In this document: positions 19,036 through 30,161 of the stretch, in pieces
Layout: each line of letters starts with the position of its first letter
Numbering within the stretch: position 1 is the first letter of the stretch
Assembly: GCF_030272615.1 (NCBI RefSeq)
Contig: NC_081415.1
Span: 264,420,925 to 264,458,924, forward strand
Length of the DNA stretch: 38,000 bases
Direction of reading: 5' to 3'
Source: Cryptomeria japonica
Lineage: Eukaryota > Streptophyta > Pinopsida > Cupressales > Cupressaceae
Position numbers and translations under genes: made by a program
Notes under the pieces: generated by a model
The model's input: the letters and a program-made list of their open reading frames with translations, nothing else
The model's database searches: none
What the model was told of the DNA's origin: nothing

Positions 19036-19975
19036 GAATGGTAAATGTAGAATCTTGAGTAGTTTTAGAAGTGAGATTGCATCAAGTACAATGACAAAAG
19101 GTAATATCTTTCACTTGAATGTTGCTGGTAAAAGTTGATTGATTGCCCAGATTGATGAAAGTTGGTTGTGGCATTGGAGGATGTGTCATGTGAATTTTGG
19201 TAGCATGGTTAAGATAAGTTATTCTCAAGCCATGAGAGATCTTCCTAAGTTGATGAAACCTACTGACTCTATATACAAGAAATGTCAATTAGGGAAGAAA
19301 ACCAGAGTTTCCTTCAAGAATTAAAAAAGCATTTTTATAATGGATTATTGGATCTTGTGCATACTGATTTATGTGGTCCATCTAGAGTCGGAAGCTTGCA
19401 AGGAGATAGATATTTCATGTTGTTGATTAATTTTTATTCTAAGATGATGTGGGTTACTTTCTTAAGGGAGAAGTCTGAATCTTTAGAGAAATTCAAGATT
19501 TTCAAGGCTATGGTTGAGACAAAATAGGTCTAAAGTTGAAGTGTCTAAGATTTTATACAAGTGATGAATTCATCTCCATTGAGCTCAATTCATTTTGTGA
19601 AGAGCATGGGAAGAAGAGACGGTTATCTGCTCCAAGAACCCCTTAGCAAAATGGAGTGGTGGAAAGGAAGAACAAAACAATTCAAGAAGTTTCTAGGACA
19701 ATGATGATTGAAGGAAATGATCCACATTTCTATTGGAGAGAAGCTATAAGTACTGTTGTTTAGACTCTTAATCGGGTGCATATCAAAAGTGATACTGGTA
19801 AGACTCCTTATGAATTATGGTTTGGTCATACTCCTATTAGATATTTCAGAATTTTTGGAAGTAAATACTATATCAGAAGAGATGAAGATTTAGGGAAGTT
19901 TGATACTAGATGTGATGAAGGAATATTTCTCGGTTATTCTATTAAAACAAAAGCCTATTGATGCTATAATAAGAG
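19036..19975 (+). pseudogene. copia integrase of element C, three residues lost in the core
   Basis: The GAG-pre-integrase and zinc domain are at 19139-19324 (WHWRMCHVNFGSM, then IYKKCQLGKKTR, with Tyr for the first Cys of the CxxC pair). The core has Asp at 19366-19368 (VHTDLCGP), Asp at 19563-19565 (TSDEF) and Glu at 19662-19664 (GVVERKN). The last two are 33 codons apart instead of 36, because the Asn-Gly-Gly that usually follows Asp is deleted. The C-terminal part reads GKTPYELWFGHTPIRYFRIFGSKYYI and GIFLGYS (19776-19961). Stops at 19645 and 19770 replace Gln; a frameshift lies near 19325 and a stop at 19525. Confidence 0.88.
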
Positions 19976-20797
19976 ATTGAGAAAGACAGTTAAAAGTGCT
20001 AATGTCAAAGTTGATGAAGGTAATGAGTATTAGCCCAGATGCTCCAGATATAATTCAGATGATCAAAATGATAGGTCAAATAAAGGAAAGAAAAATCAGA
20101 ATCAGAATCAAGTTCAGATTGTTCTAGTACCCCAAGGTGAAGGAACTAGTGCAAGTGAAGAAGAAAGAACACAAGAATCTGAAAATCAAGAAAATCTTAA
20201 GACTCCGAGGTATGTAAGATTAAATCATTTAGAAAATCAGATAATTGGAGATAATAAAAAAGGTGTTCAAAGTAGGAGAAGAATTGCAGAAGATCAAATT
20301 GAGTATTGTTTGATATCTAAGATTGAACCTAAGGATGCAAATGAAGCATGTAAGGATGAACATTAGGTAAAAGCTATGGAAGAGGAATTGAATCAAGTTG
20401 AAAAGAATAAGACATGGGATCTTGTTTCGAGACCTGAGGATAAAAATATAATTGGAACAAAATGGGTCTTTTGAAACAAATTGAATGAGGAAGGTGAAAT
20501 TGTTAGGAATAAGGCAAGTTTCATTTGTAAAGGTTATTCTCAGATGGAAGGAATTGATTTTGAAGTAAGTTTTGCTCTGGTGGCAAGAATTGAAGCTCTA
20601 ATATTATTTCTTGCTTATGCTACTTACAAGGATTTCAAAGTTTATCAATGAAAGTCAAGTCAACATTCCTAAATGGTGAGTTGGAAGAAGAGGTTTAGAT
20701 TGAGCGACCAGATGGATTTCAATTGAATGATGAAAAAGATATGGTTTGTTAGTTGAAGAAAGCATTGTATGGATTGAAGCAAGCCCCAAGAGCATGG
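19976..20797 (+). pseudogene. copia reverse transcriptase of element C, N-terminal part (interrupted)
   Basis: After an acidic, Gln-rich linker (19976-20290), reverse transcriptase starts at about 20290 (RRIAEDQIEYCLI) and shows AMEEELNQVEKNKTWDLVSRP, TKWVF, GYSQMEGIDFEVSFALVARIEA, then after a frameshift near 20650 the FLNGELEEEV segment and [14 protein letters not shown]. It stops at the TGG codon 20795-20797, where insert D1 begins. The domain resumes at 25219. Stops at 20365, 20474, 20697 and 20746 are single-base changes from Gln, Arg or Trp codons. Confidence 0.9.
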
Positions 20798-23162
20798 TGT
20801 AATGCCCTACCAAGAAACCCTAAAGGAAACAATTACAAACACTAAAAAAAAGTGCAAATAATTTTATTTTTAAATAAGAACACACTAATGTACAAGATAT
20901 ACATTGCAATAGAAGTTGCACAAGCAGAAGACTTAACACAAACTCATAAAGGGTTTCCAACAAAGTTACTCAATTAATCTAATGAACATTAAGGTGTATT
21001 AATCCAATTAACAATGAGATTGATTAAACGTACTCATGATAGAATGATTACCACATGAACATAGAAATTAAATTCTATAAGAGATTAAACTAAGCATGAT
21101 TGAATATATACATCTATCATTCATTACATTACATCACTTAAACTGCATTCATCATAATCCATATTCTACATTTAATTGATAACTTCATACATGCAATTTA
21201 TCAACTAAATTAAATTATATATTTTAACCATAATACCATTAATACATCCAAAATTAAAAGGAACCAAATGAACACATACACCATACAACACCAATTGATA
21301 TGGAGTTCACCCCTAATGGGCTACATCTTCGGGTCCACTTCAAGTGTCAGACCATTCTAAAAAATAAAAGATGAAAAAATACATAAAGTTTATGTTAATT
21401 ATAACCTACCATCAAGGTGTACATAAATAAATGACACATATGACCACAAAGGGTCCAAGGGATACATGAATGATCCGCGAAGAACAAAAGGATCCATTTG
21501 AAACATGGAATGGAGTAAATACAAAAATAAGAATTGGAGAACCTGCAAAGCTAATCCATCGCAAGAAGGCACAAACAAAATGCCCAATGGAAAGTAGCAC
21601 TACCACCCCACCATGTGGCCCAAAAAGGAACCACCCCTTTGTGCTAGAAGATAGTATTAAGGCCCTCAATCAAGCCACAAAAAAGCATCACATGGCCTCA
21701 CATGAACATAAAGTACTCACACAAGACATAAGCATACAAGCATAACTCTCACAACAGTGCTCCAAGTAAATCCAACACATCACTATACACTAGTGAACAT
21801 AAGGGAAGAGTGTCATCGCATATCTGGTATGGGTTACCTAGGCAGGCCTCCATAGGCCCCAACCCCCATCTTGGGTTACCTTAGTAGCCTCTCCTAAACC
21901 TCTAGCCCCCATCCATGTCTCATGCAGATCCAACAAACCTTTCGCGAGGACAAGGTAGTTGGTTTGCCATTCCAAGCCTTCCCATTGCATCCTGAGTCTG
22001 TAGTAGCACTCAACCATGAGTGAGGCACAATTTATTTTGATCAATGTTTGTAAAACCCAACCCTCAATTTTTTAATTAGGTTATCACTTATTACTCAACC
22101 TTCGATGGGTTACCTTGATGCCTCTTTGGGTGCAACCCCCACTTGAAAGCCACTCTTCCTTATGACACTACACAACCTCCAAAGAACCCCAAGGAAATTC
22201 ACAAAAGCCAACTAACATAAGGAGTTCAAAAAGAAAAATTGAAGAACAACTTGATTAAACAAACCTTCTACCAAGGTTAAATCAATTGGAGGTGTGAAAT
22301 GAACAACTAGTCTATCCACAAAATAAGACCAATACCACAATAAGAAAAGTATGAACACAACCAAAACTTAACCAAATCAACTTGCACAATAAAATTACAT
22401 TCAACAACATGCCAACATGGCACGAGAATGACTTTACCAAATCAACACCAAAAATTCACCAATCAGAATAAACACTCAAATGAATCTACTCGCACTCTAA
22501 ATCATCCATGTTAAGGAATCATACCAATCACTCATAAAATACTAAAAAAATAATATCATCTAATTGTAGCTTTTCAATAACTGACTCTTTTATGAAAAGA
22601 ACATCACAATATGGAATAATGCATGAAGACGATCTAAGTAAACATACATTCAAATAAACTTGTTCAATATTCAATTTTAAACCATACGCCTTAAAAAGAA
22701 TAACAACAACTCGAAGCCTAAATAAACAATCATTTAAAGACAAATATAAAATCTTTTCAATTAAAGTCAATTTGGCTATAACAAAGACCACTTGAATTTC
22801 AAATTTCAAGATAATGAAAATTAACATTTAAAATACTTTTGAAAACTAAACTCAATATTTAAATCAAATAAATCTTTCCAATTCAAATTCATATCGACTA
22901 ACCATAATTCATGGCTAACAATGTAAATTTCATTTGCACCACTAATTTGCATTTACATTAAATCAATAATTAACATTTTCTTCATATAGTAAATTCAAAA
23001 TACATAGTGTAAGAATATTTATATATTGATTACTAAATTGATAATTCTTTTTAAAATCAAATTTCATCTAACACCATAGAATTACAAATTTTATATGTAT
23101 ATATATGTATATATGTCTATATGTATATATATATCTATATATGTATGTATATGTATATATAC

Positions 23163-23195
<33 letters not shown>

Positions 23196-23196
23196 C

Positions 23197-23257
<61 letters not shown>

Positions 23258-25223
23258 TCTGTGTGTGTGTGTATGTGTGTGTATGTATGTACATACATAT
23301 GCATATATATATGTATATATATCTACATATATGTGTGTGTGTGTGTGCACGTGTATAAATCGAATTTAAAAATAATATAAAATATTACGCATTGCATAGG
23401 AAATAACATTACTGTGACTTTGTTTTTACTAAGGTTTTTAAAAAAAGTTCACACAAACAACTCATGGCAACAATGCATTTCCAACACATGTACATTCAAT
23501 TACTCAATTGGACCTAACACTAGGAGAACGGATTCGATTCAATCCACAAATGAAATTTTCATATATAATATCATTATTCCACATAATAATTTCACATTTA
23601 AAACATTAGATTCACATTTTTCAAAAAGTCTAAGGAGACCAATAACCAAGTTTTGGAGGCCATCCACCATTGATGGACCTCTAGAAACTCAAAAAAATTA
23701 AAACTTGCCAAATCAAAAAATTTCTTAAAACTCATTGGTTGATGGGTGAACAACATCACACTTTTGAAATTAAATTCACTTTCGGGCATACATAAAAAAT
23801 AGGGTAGCATTTCCCTAAAGCAACTCTCATTTTAAAAATTGAAACATACAAATTCATATCTAAACTAAAATCCAAAATTCAAGTTGGAGAAAGGTTCTAA
23901 ATCTATTTGCTATCCATTTGCAACATGAATTACACAATTTCATAAAGAATCAAGGGGGAAATCAAATAAAAATCACCTTCAAGTTGAAGAATTTCAAAAT
24001 AAAACATGGAGCCAAAGACTCTGAAAGAACTCACGAAAACCGAGTAGAAACAAAAGTTTTCTCGCTCAAATCCAACAAGCTCCTACCCACAAAATATCTC
24101 CAAGCAAATCCGTCCCAATCAAAATTTTAAAAATCCATTTTAGGGTTGGAAATCTCCAAATTTTGGAAAATAATACTAATTATTCAAAAATGCATAACAC
24201 ATATTTAATTCCACCATATGGTAATAAATATAAATACTCTAATTTTGGTAGCTTAATAGAATTTGATTTATCAATTTATAAAAATAATGGTCTTTTTTTT
24301 AAAAATAATTACTCAAGCCAAATATAATTTAATTTTCACTAATAATTCAACATTCACTCTAAATTAGACAATTAAAAATAATTGATTAATTGATTAATTA
24401 ATTAACCATAAAAATTATTCTAATATAATGTATTCTTAATTCTCTTTAATCAACACAACACATATTAAATTATCATTAACTACTCAAGAAGAGAATAAGT
24501 AAACACATAAAATGCATAACATGCAACACTCAATTGAAACAAAAATAGAACATGACACACATACCAATGTTGGAAAATTGGCCTACTTGGTGAACCGACA
24601 AGGCAAACAAAAGACTAACGAGGCTCACAATTGACCAAGGCTAGGGTTAACATTAGGACCTTAGAACTACCTCCTCCACTTCCATTAAGTTAATTAGATA
24701 CGCTCGGACCTGTGGAGCCAGGTGGAGATGATACCTTGTACCTGCAATTCCTTGCATCACCAAACCACACATACATATATATACACAAACACGGTAAACA
24801 CACCGGTGAAGGAGAATCATGACCTTCTGTGTCTCATCAAAATGAGTGACAGAGAATCATCTCCTCGCACCCCATACACTTCCACACAACATGATGACAT
24901 ATACATGAAGCAACCTGCATGTAAAGTAAACATGCTAGTCCATCATTAGTAACACATAAATAAGATTAAGATTTCATCATTAATAAAATACGATGTAGAA
25001 GCAATGTTAACAACTACACATCAATAGGCAATAATGTATATACAATATATATTCCTCAATGAACTATACTGCATAATCATATTCACCAAACACACTCCAA
25101 AGCATAATACCAGAATACACATCACAATCACAATAAATCAACCATCCACATAAGCCACTGAAAAGTCAACCTTGGTCAACGAGGCCAAAAAGGTTTTAAA
25201 TAGAGTAGGAGTACTACACATGG
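20793..25223. mobile_element. D1: 4421-bp non-coding TG...CA insert in element C, with CATGG target duplication
   Basis: The element proper is 20798 (TGTAATGCCC) to 25218 (GTACTACA), flanked by CATGG at 20793-20797 and 25219-25223. Removing the insert and one CATGG restores the reading frame of reverse transcriptase at the correct codon, so the boundaries are exact. TG...CA ends and a 5-bp duplication are LTR-retrotransposon marks. I see no second copy of either end inside, no PBS and no gag or pol, so a very long solo LTR is the best reading; a non-autonomous element is the alternative. The block at about 20798-22180 matches D2 (31786-33200). By analogy with gypsy LTRs the sense strand may be minus. 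It contains a microsatellite at 23094-23352. Confidence 0.85.
23094..23352. repeat. alternating purine-pyrimidine microsatellite (TA/TATG/TG) inside D1
   Basis: About 260 bp of TATATG, TACATA, (TA)n and (GT)n runs. Almost every step alternates purine and pyrimidine, so no stop codon occurs in any frame. The apparent open frames here are artefacts. Confidence 0.93.
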
Positions 25224-25620
25224 TATGCCAAATTGGATAAGTATCTATTGAAGCTAGGATTTAATAAAGGTATTGTTGATAGTAATCTATACTTCAAGAT
25301 TGATAATGATAACTTTTTGATTATTTAAGTTTTTGTTGATGACATTATTTTCGGAGGAAATGATAGTTTGTACAAGAAGTTTGCTAATGAAATGAAAAAT
25401 GAATTTGAGATGTCCATTATTGGCGAGATGAAATTATTTTTGAGATTGCAAATTACATAGTCAGAAAAAATATTTTTTATATCTTAGTTCAATTATGTGA
25501 AGGAAATGTTGAAGAAGTTTTGATTAGATAATACAAAGCCAGTTGGTACTCCTATGGTGACCAAATGTAAGCTAATAAAGGATGATGATTCTTCGAAAGA
25601 GAATTAGGCCAGATATAGAT
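25219..25620 (+). pseudogene. copia reverse transcriptase of element C, C-terminal part (after D1)
   Basis: Continues the domain interrupted at 20797: YAKLDKYLLKLGFNKGIVDSNLYF, then the polymerase motif as FVDD (25332-25343; Tyr to Phe at the first position) in VFVDDIIFGG, then KKFANEMKNEFEMSIIGEMKLFLRLQI and KPVGTPMVTKCKLIKDDDS. Stops at 25327, 25459, 25486, 25522 and 25606. The two catalytic Asps are kept. It runs into the RNase H part. Confidence 0.9.
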
Positions 25621-26282
25621 CAATGATTGGTGGATTACTTTATTTAACTCATACTAGATTGGATATCATGAATATTGTTTGTCTTGTTGCTATATTTCAA
25701 CCCGGCCTTAAAGAATCTCATGTTGTAGCTATGAAAAGAATTTTCAGATATTTGAAGGGCACCATTCATTTAGGTTTATGTTATCCTAAAGATGATGATT
25801 TTACTGCGAGTGTTGCAGATGTTGCTTGGGAAGGTGATGTTGATGACCAGAAGAGTACTAGTGGTGGTGCATTTTTCTTGGGAAAGAGATTGATTTCATG
25901 GTTGAATAAGAAGCAAAATTTCATTTCCTTATGTATAGCAGAGGCTGAGTAAATTGCTGCTACTATCAATTGTACACAAGAGATATGGATGAACTATATG
26001 TTGAAGGATATCAAAGTTATGTATGATGAGCCTATTGCTATCTATTGTGATAAGTCAAGTGCTATCAAAATTTCTAAGAATCCAGTGTTGCACTCTAAGA
26101 CTAAGCATATATATATCAAGTTTCATTTTCTGAGAGAGAAGGTTAATGAGAAAGAAATCAGATTGGAATATGTATCCATAAAGGAACAGATTGCAGATAT
26201 TTTCACTAAGACTTTGCCTAAGAATACTTTTGATTATCACAGAGGGAAGTTAGGGGTGATTTCTCCTCCTGCTCAGAACTAA
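25620..26282 (+). pseudogene. copia RNase H of element C
   Basis: Opens with SMIGGLLYLTHTRLDIMNIVCL, then MKRIFRYLKGTIHLGLCYPKDDDF, GDVDDQKSTSGGAFFLGKRLISW and, after a TAA at 25950, IAATINCTQEIWMNYMLKDIKVMYDEPIAIYCDKSSAIK, HSKTKHIYIKFHFLREKVNEKEIRLEYVSIKEQIADIFTKTLPK, ending in a natural TAA at 26280. Only one or two stops interrupt it, making it the best-preserved domain in the window. The Asp in YCDKSSA is kept, unlike in B; the Asp of the first motif (DADW in B) is also present here as DVAW. Confidence 0.9.
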
Positions 26283-26613
26283 GATGCATTTGATTTACAT
26301 CAATTCTATTCATTTCATTGTTATATCTTGTGGTCTGGATTGATGAGGTGGATCCTACTCAGGAGGATTGATAGATGTTCAGATTTGTGAGTTTTTGTGT
26401 TTGCAAATATGTGCCTTTTCCATTGATGTCAAAGGGGGAGAGAGATTCACGTGAAAAACTGTTATTATTAAGCATGGTCAAAGGGGGATTTGTTGAGTCT
26501 CTCTTTGAGATTTTGGGTGAGATTTATTATAGTCAAAGGGGGAGCCATTAATCTTTCTTTGTCATTGATTGTTTTTCACATCATATGGTTCCATCAATGC
26601 CAAAGGGGGAGAT
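26283..26613 (+). promoter_or_regulatory. non-coding spacer with repeated polypurine tracts, element C
   Basis: Between pol and the 3' LTR there are CTCAGGAGGATTG (near 26358), TCAAAGGGGGAGAGAG (26430-26444), GGTCAAAGGGGGATT (26476-26490), AGTCAAAGGGGGAG (26531-26544) and the LTR-adjacent CCAAAGGGGGAGAT (26600-26613). The arrangement matches element B. Only the last tract touches the LTR and is the likely plus-strand primer; the role of the others is unknown. Confidence 0.7.
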
Positions 26614-27112
26614 TGTTGGATATTGTTGGATGAGTGTTACAAACATGTGCTTATGAGATATTTGAGGACGTTTGAGAGATGTGTTATCATTAATGTCAAC
26701 ATATTTTCTATGTTTGGTGTTGTGATGTAGTGAAGTTTCACAAGTTTGTTTGTGTTGTATGTTGATGATCAATGTTTGTAGATTAAATGGTTTTCAAATA
26801 ATTATCTCTAGTTGATTTAGTGTGAGTGTCGAAGGTTCACATGGATATTTGAGTATCTATGTTCTGGCCAGTTTTTCAATTGTTAAATGATGCCAAAATG
26901 CTAGTATTTTGATTTGCATTGCTCTGCATTGTAATATCTTTATCTGTGGATTTAAGAATATGTTTTGGATGTTGATGTGTGTCCTCAATTCAATTGGTTC
27001 ATGATTTGGATGTCTGCAAGTGAATCTTTCAGTTTCATAGTCAACTCAGTTGATGGTCTTGAGGTCTGGTATGATGATAACAATGTTTCTAGTAATTTGA
27101 ATTGATGCAGAG
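26614..27112 (+). mobile_element. truncated 3' LTR of element C (499 of about 1368 bp)
   Basis: TGTTGGATATTGTTGG follows the polypurine tract and matches 16356 to about 16855. Identity ends at GAATTGATGCAGA (27112); the next bases belong to a minus-strand gypsy gag. The missing 860 bp and the expected target duplication (ATAGT at 16351-16355 on the left) were removed by one deletion ending at or very near the insertion site. Confidence 0.88.
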
Positions 27113-28560
27113 ACTCGAAAAGAGGACTAAATTATTTTCTAAAGTATTTGGATAAGGGGTGCACACCTGAAAACATAGATATGGACTGAATATTAATGTT
27201 GTCATTTATCTTGATGTATCCTTTGTTTGGTATAAATTTTACAAAATATTGTTGAGAACTCTCATTTTTATCAAGCAGAGCCACTAAAGGAGATTATTCA
27301 AATTGACTCACTTGAAGATGACAATTATGAAGCACTGCACACAATTGTGTAAAGGAAATAAACTCAAAAAATAGAAGCTTATCCCTAATGTATTTTGTAA
27401 ATTCACAATAAAAATAATTTGAACATCTTGATCAAGCATAGGATGAGAAATTTGAGAATACAAATTGTATATCTACTAATAAAATCAATCACTTTTTCTT
27501 TAACAACTTGCTTACAATGAATCATATGAGTCAAAGTAATTTTAGGACCAATATTATTCAGGAATTGTTGAATGAAATAATTACCTAATTGTTCGAATGA
27601 TGTAATTTAGAATAAGGAGAAAAAGAACAACACCATTGCATAGTTTTATCCCTAAAGGTTCGAGTAAACAATTTAGAAATGAGTCTTTGGTCATGAGGAA
27701 AATCACTACACAAAGTTGGAAATGTTTTCATGAGTCAAGGGACCACCTTTTTCATTGTACAACTCCAATTGAGGGAGTTCCATATGTTTAGGAGGGACAT
27801 CACAGACAATGTCATTGGATAATGGGCTCACTACATTATATGTGGGCACATTAAACTTGGATTGGGTAATGCAAGCCAATTTTTATCGTAAGGATGTAAT
27901 AGTTTGGGAAAGGTTATTAATGGTTGCTTCGATGGATGGATTGAAATTGGACATATTGTATTGTGATGAAGGAGTAACATTTTTCTATGTAGGTGGAGAA
28001 ACACTATGATATGTGGGTATGGGAGATGATTTGGATAGAAATGGAAGACTCACTAAAGGAGGTATGTAAGGATGTTTATTAATGGAATTTCCCCCATGAC
28101 TAACATGTGAAGGATTAGCATTTTGTGTAGAAGTAGTCATGATAGAAGATGTAAATATAGAAACACTAGGCAAGAATGTAGGCATAGGAATGGAATGATT
28201 AGCTTGACTAGTGGGTTGAGAGTAACCTCAAGACTTAAACACAACTTTTAATATGAATGATATTAGTGTCAGCAATATGAGCAAGGCCACACAAAAAATC
28301 AACACCAATTTTCTCACTTTATACCATTCTTTTTAATCCTTCGACCAAAGGGATTGACTCACTTTTCAATTATTGCTAACTCATCTAGTGTTGAATATTT
28401 TCAAGTTCATTGTCAATATTGTCCAATTGGTCAAAGATAACCCTATTTAGTTATTTATCCTCATCATGAGAATTATGAAAAGAATGGCGATAAATGACAT
28501 CATTTGTTGGGTTGGAGGAACTGTAAACATTCTCCTAAAATAAGTTATCCAAATTAGGCT
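27113..28560 (-). pseudogene. Ty3/gypsy gag, N-terminal and capsid part
   Basis: Read downward on the minus strand. 28560-28000 is a Ser/Pro/Asn-rich leader with MPTFLPSVSIFTSSIMTTST at 28185. Then IVCDVPPKHMELPQLELYNE and GGPLTHENI (about 27810-27730) and, after a one-base shift, CSDFPHDQRLISKLFTRTFR and MQWCCSFSPYS (about 27697-27605), the core of a retrotransposon gag capsid (F-x-x-TLxGxA-x-x-W type). Further down come FISRYTI-like and QLCAVLHNCHLQVSQFE segments in shifted frames, and YFRK-stop-FSPLFES at the 27113 end. The zinc-finger continuation is at 16355-16195. Several frameshifts and stops. The family call rests on the capsid motif and on agreement of the two halves. Confidence 0.62.
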
Positions 28561-28824
28561 CCATATCTTTAGTAATCAAACCATGGGAAGCCTTAATTAT
28601 ATAACTTCTTCTCATAGGAATATTGTAGGTAGGACTAATGGTAAAAAAACTCATGCACAAAGGAGAGAAATTTGAATGCACAAATTGAAGATTGTGATTA
28701 AACAATGCAAGTTTTTGTAAAAGTGAATGATTAACCAATTAATTAAGAAATTTTATTTGTGTATTTGGAAGATAAATGCCTCTAAATAATAGCTTAACAT
28801 GTTCAAAAGATCAAATTTGAAAAA

Positions 28825-29130
28825 TTATGCAGCCCACAAGTGAATTATAAATTAGGGTTTTTGTGAATTTGACCTCTAAATTTATGTAATTCAATTGAAA
28901 ATGAGATCTATGAGTGAAATTTTCAATTTTAAAATGTATAAAACAATAAGATCTGAGATAATGAATCAAATTATGCAATCCACAAGTTCAAATTTAGAAT
29001 TATAAATTAGGGTTTTTGTGAATTTGACCTCTAAATTTATGAAATTCAATTGAAAATAAAATACTTATGAATGCAATTTTGAATTTTAAAATGCATGCAA
29101 ATCAAATCTAAGATGCAAGGGCAGGTAGGA
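28825..29130. repeat. two tandem copies of a 155-bp unit upstream of the gypsy gag
   Basis: AATTATAAATTAGGGTTTTT occurs at 28843 and again at 28998, and similarity extends across CCACAAGT, GACCTCTAAATTTATG and AATTCAATTGAAAAT. The position before gag suggests the untranslated leader of the minus-strand gypsy element. Confidence 0.75.
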
Positions 29131-29473
29131 GAAATATTAAAATATTCCACATGAGGTGGATCACCCACCGAAGGTGGAATTATCATCCCACAATAAGTGG
29201 CTATGATAAAGTAACAACAATATCACGTCATAAAAGGTAGAATTTCTTCTACATACACACTCCCAATGTATGCATACTTCCCTAAGTGTCTCATATGAAA
29301 ACTGCAATGTTATGCATGTACCTAAGTAAAATGTAATTATATCCAAGATGAATAAATAATTAAACCAACAGTTTGCCAAGTTTTCACCATATGTACTTGT
29401 CTAATGTGCATGTTTACCAAATTTTCCCCATTAAATAAATTTTGTTATGCCTCTATTTTTTTTTGTATTTTTT
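29131..29473. other. no gene seen; possible LTR or leader of the gypsy element
   Basis: Contains a small inverted repeat (GAGGTGGATCACCCACC, about 29154) and no open frame of note. Its position upstream of gag and leader on the minus strand suggests LTR-derived sequence, but I find no TG/CA boundary or primer-binding site. Confidence 0.35.
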
Positions 29474-29631
29474 ATATACATACATACATATATACAGACA
29501 TACGTACATATATACATACATATATATACATATACATATACATATATATGCATATACATATCCACATATATACACATATATATATGCATATACATATACA
29601 CACACACATATGTGTGTGTGTGTGTGTCCGT

Positions 29632-29717
<86 letters not shown>

Positions 29718-30157
29718 ATACATACATATGTGTGTGTATATATATATATACATACATACATATATATGTATGTATGTATACATATATATGTGTGTGTATA
29801 TATATATACACACACACACACACACATATATATGTATACACACATATGTATATATGTATATATATGTATATATGTACATATACATACATACATACATATA
29901 TATACACACACGCATACACACATAATATATATGTATATGTATACATATACATATACATACATACATATGTGTGTGTATGTATATGTGTATATATATGTAT
30001 ATATGTACGCATATGTGTGTGTGTGTGTGTACACATGTATGTATGTATGTATATGTATATGTATACATATATATACATATACATATACATATATATACAT
30101 AGATATACATATACATATACATATGCATACATGTATGTATGTATGTATGTATGTAAG
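29474..30157. repeat. 684-bp alternating purine-pyrimidine array
   Basis: Mixed TACATA, TATATG, (TA)n, (GT)n, (CA)n and (TATG)n runs with only about six breaks in purine-pyrimidine alternation (for example CAGACA near 29495, ATCCAC near 29560, TAGATA near 29671). All six frames stay open over most of it; none is a gene. Confidence 0.95.
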
Positions 30158-30161
30158 GCCA

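Larger units (their letters stand above)
16356..27112 (+). mobile_element. Ty1/copia element C, near complete, carrying a nested insertion
   Basis: 5' LTR (16356-17723), primer-binding site, gag, protease, integrase, reverse transcriptase, RNase H, polypurine series and a truncated 3' LTR (26614-27112). Without the nested insert D1 (4421 bp plus duplicated CATGG) its remaining length is about 6.3 kb. It sits inside a minus-strand gypsy gag. It is damaged by stops, a protease deletion and an integrase deletion. Its 3' LTR keeps only its first 499 bp; the deleted part reaches the gypsy flank, taking the right target duplication with it. Confidence 0.93.

Noticed and set aside
21470-21745. 91-codon open frame in D1
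   Set aside because: The D2 counterpart does not keep the frame clearly and the overlapping minus strand is also open; D1 looks non-coding.
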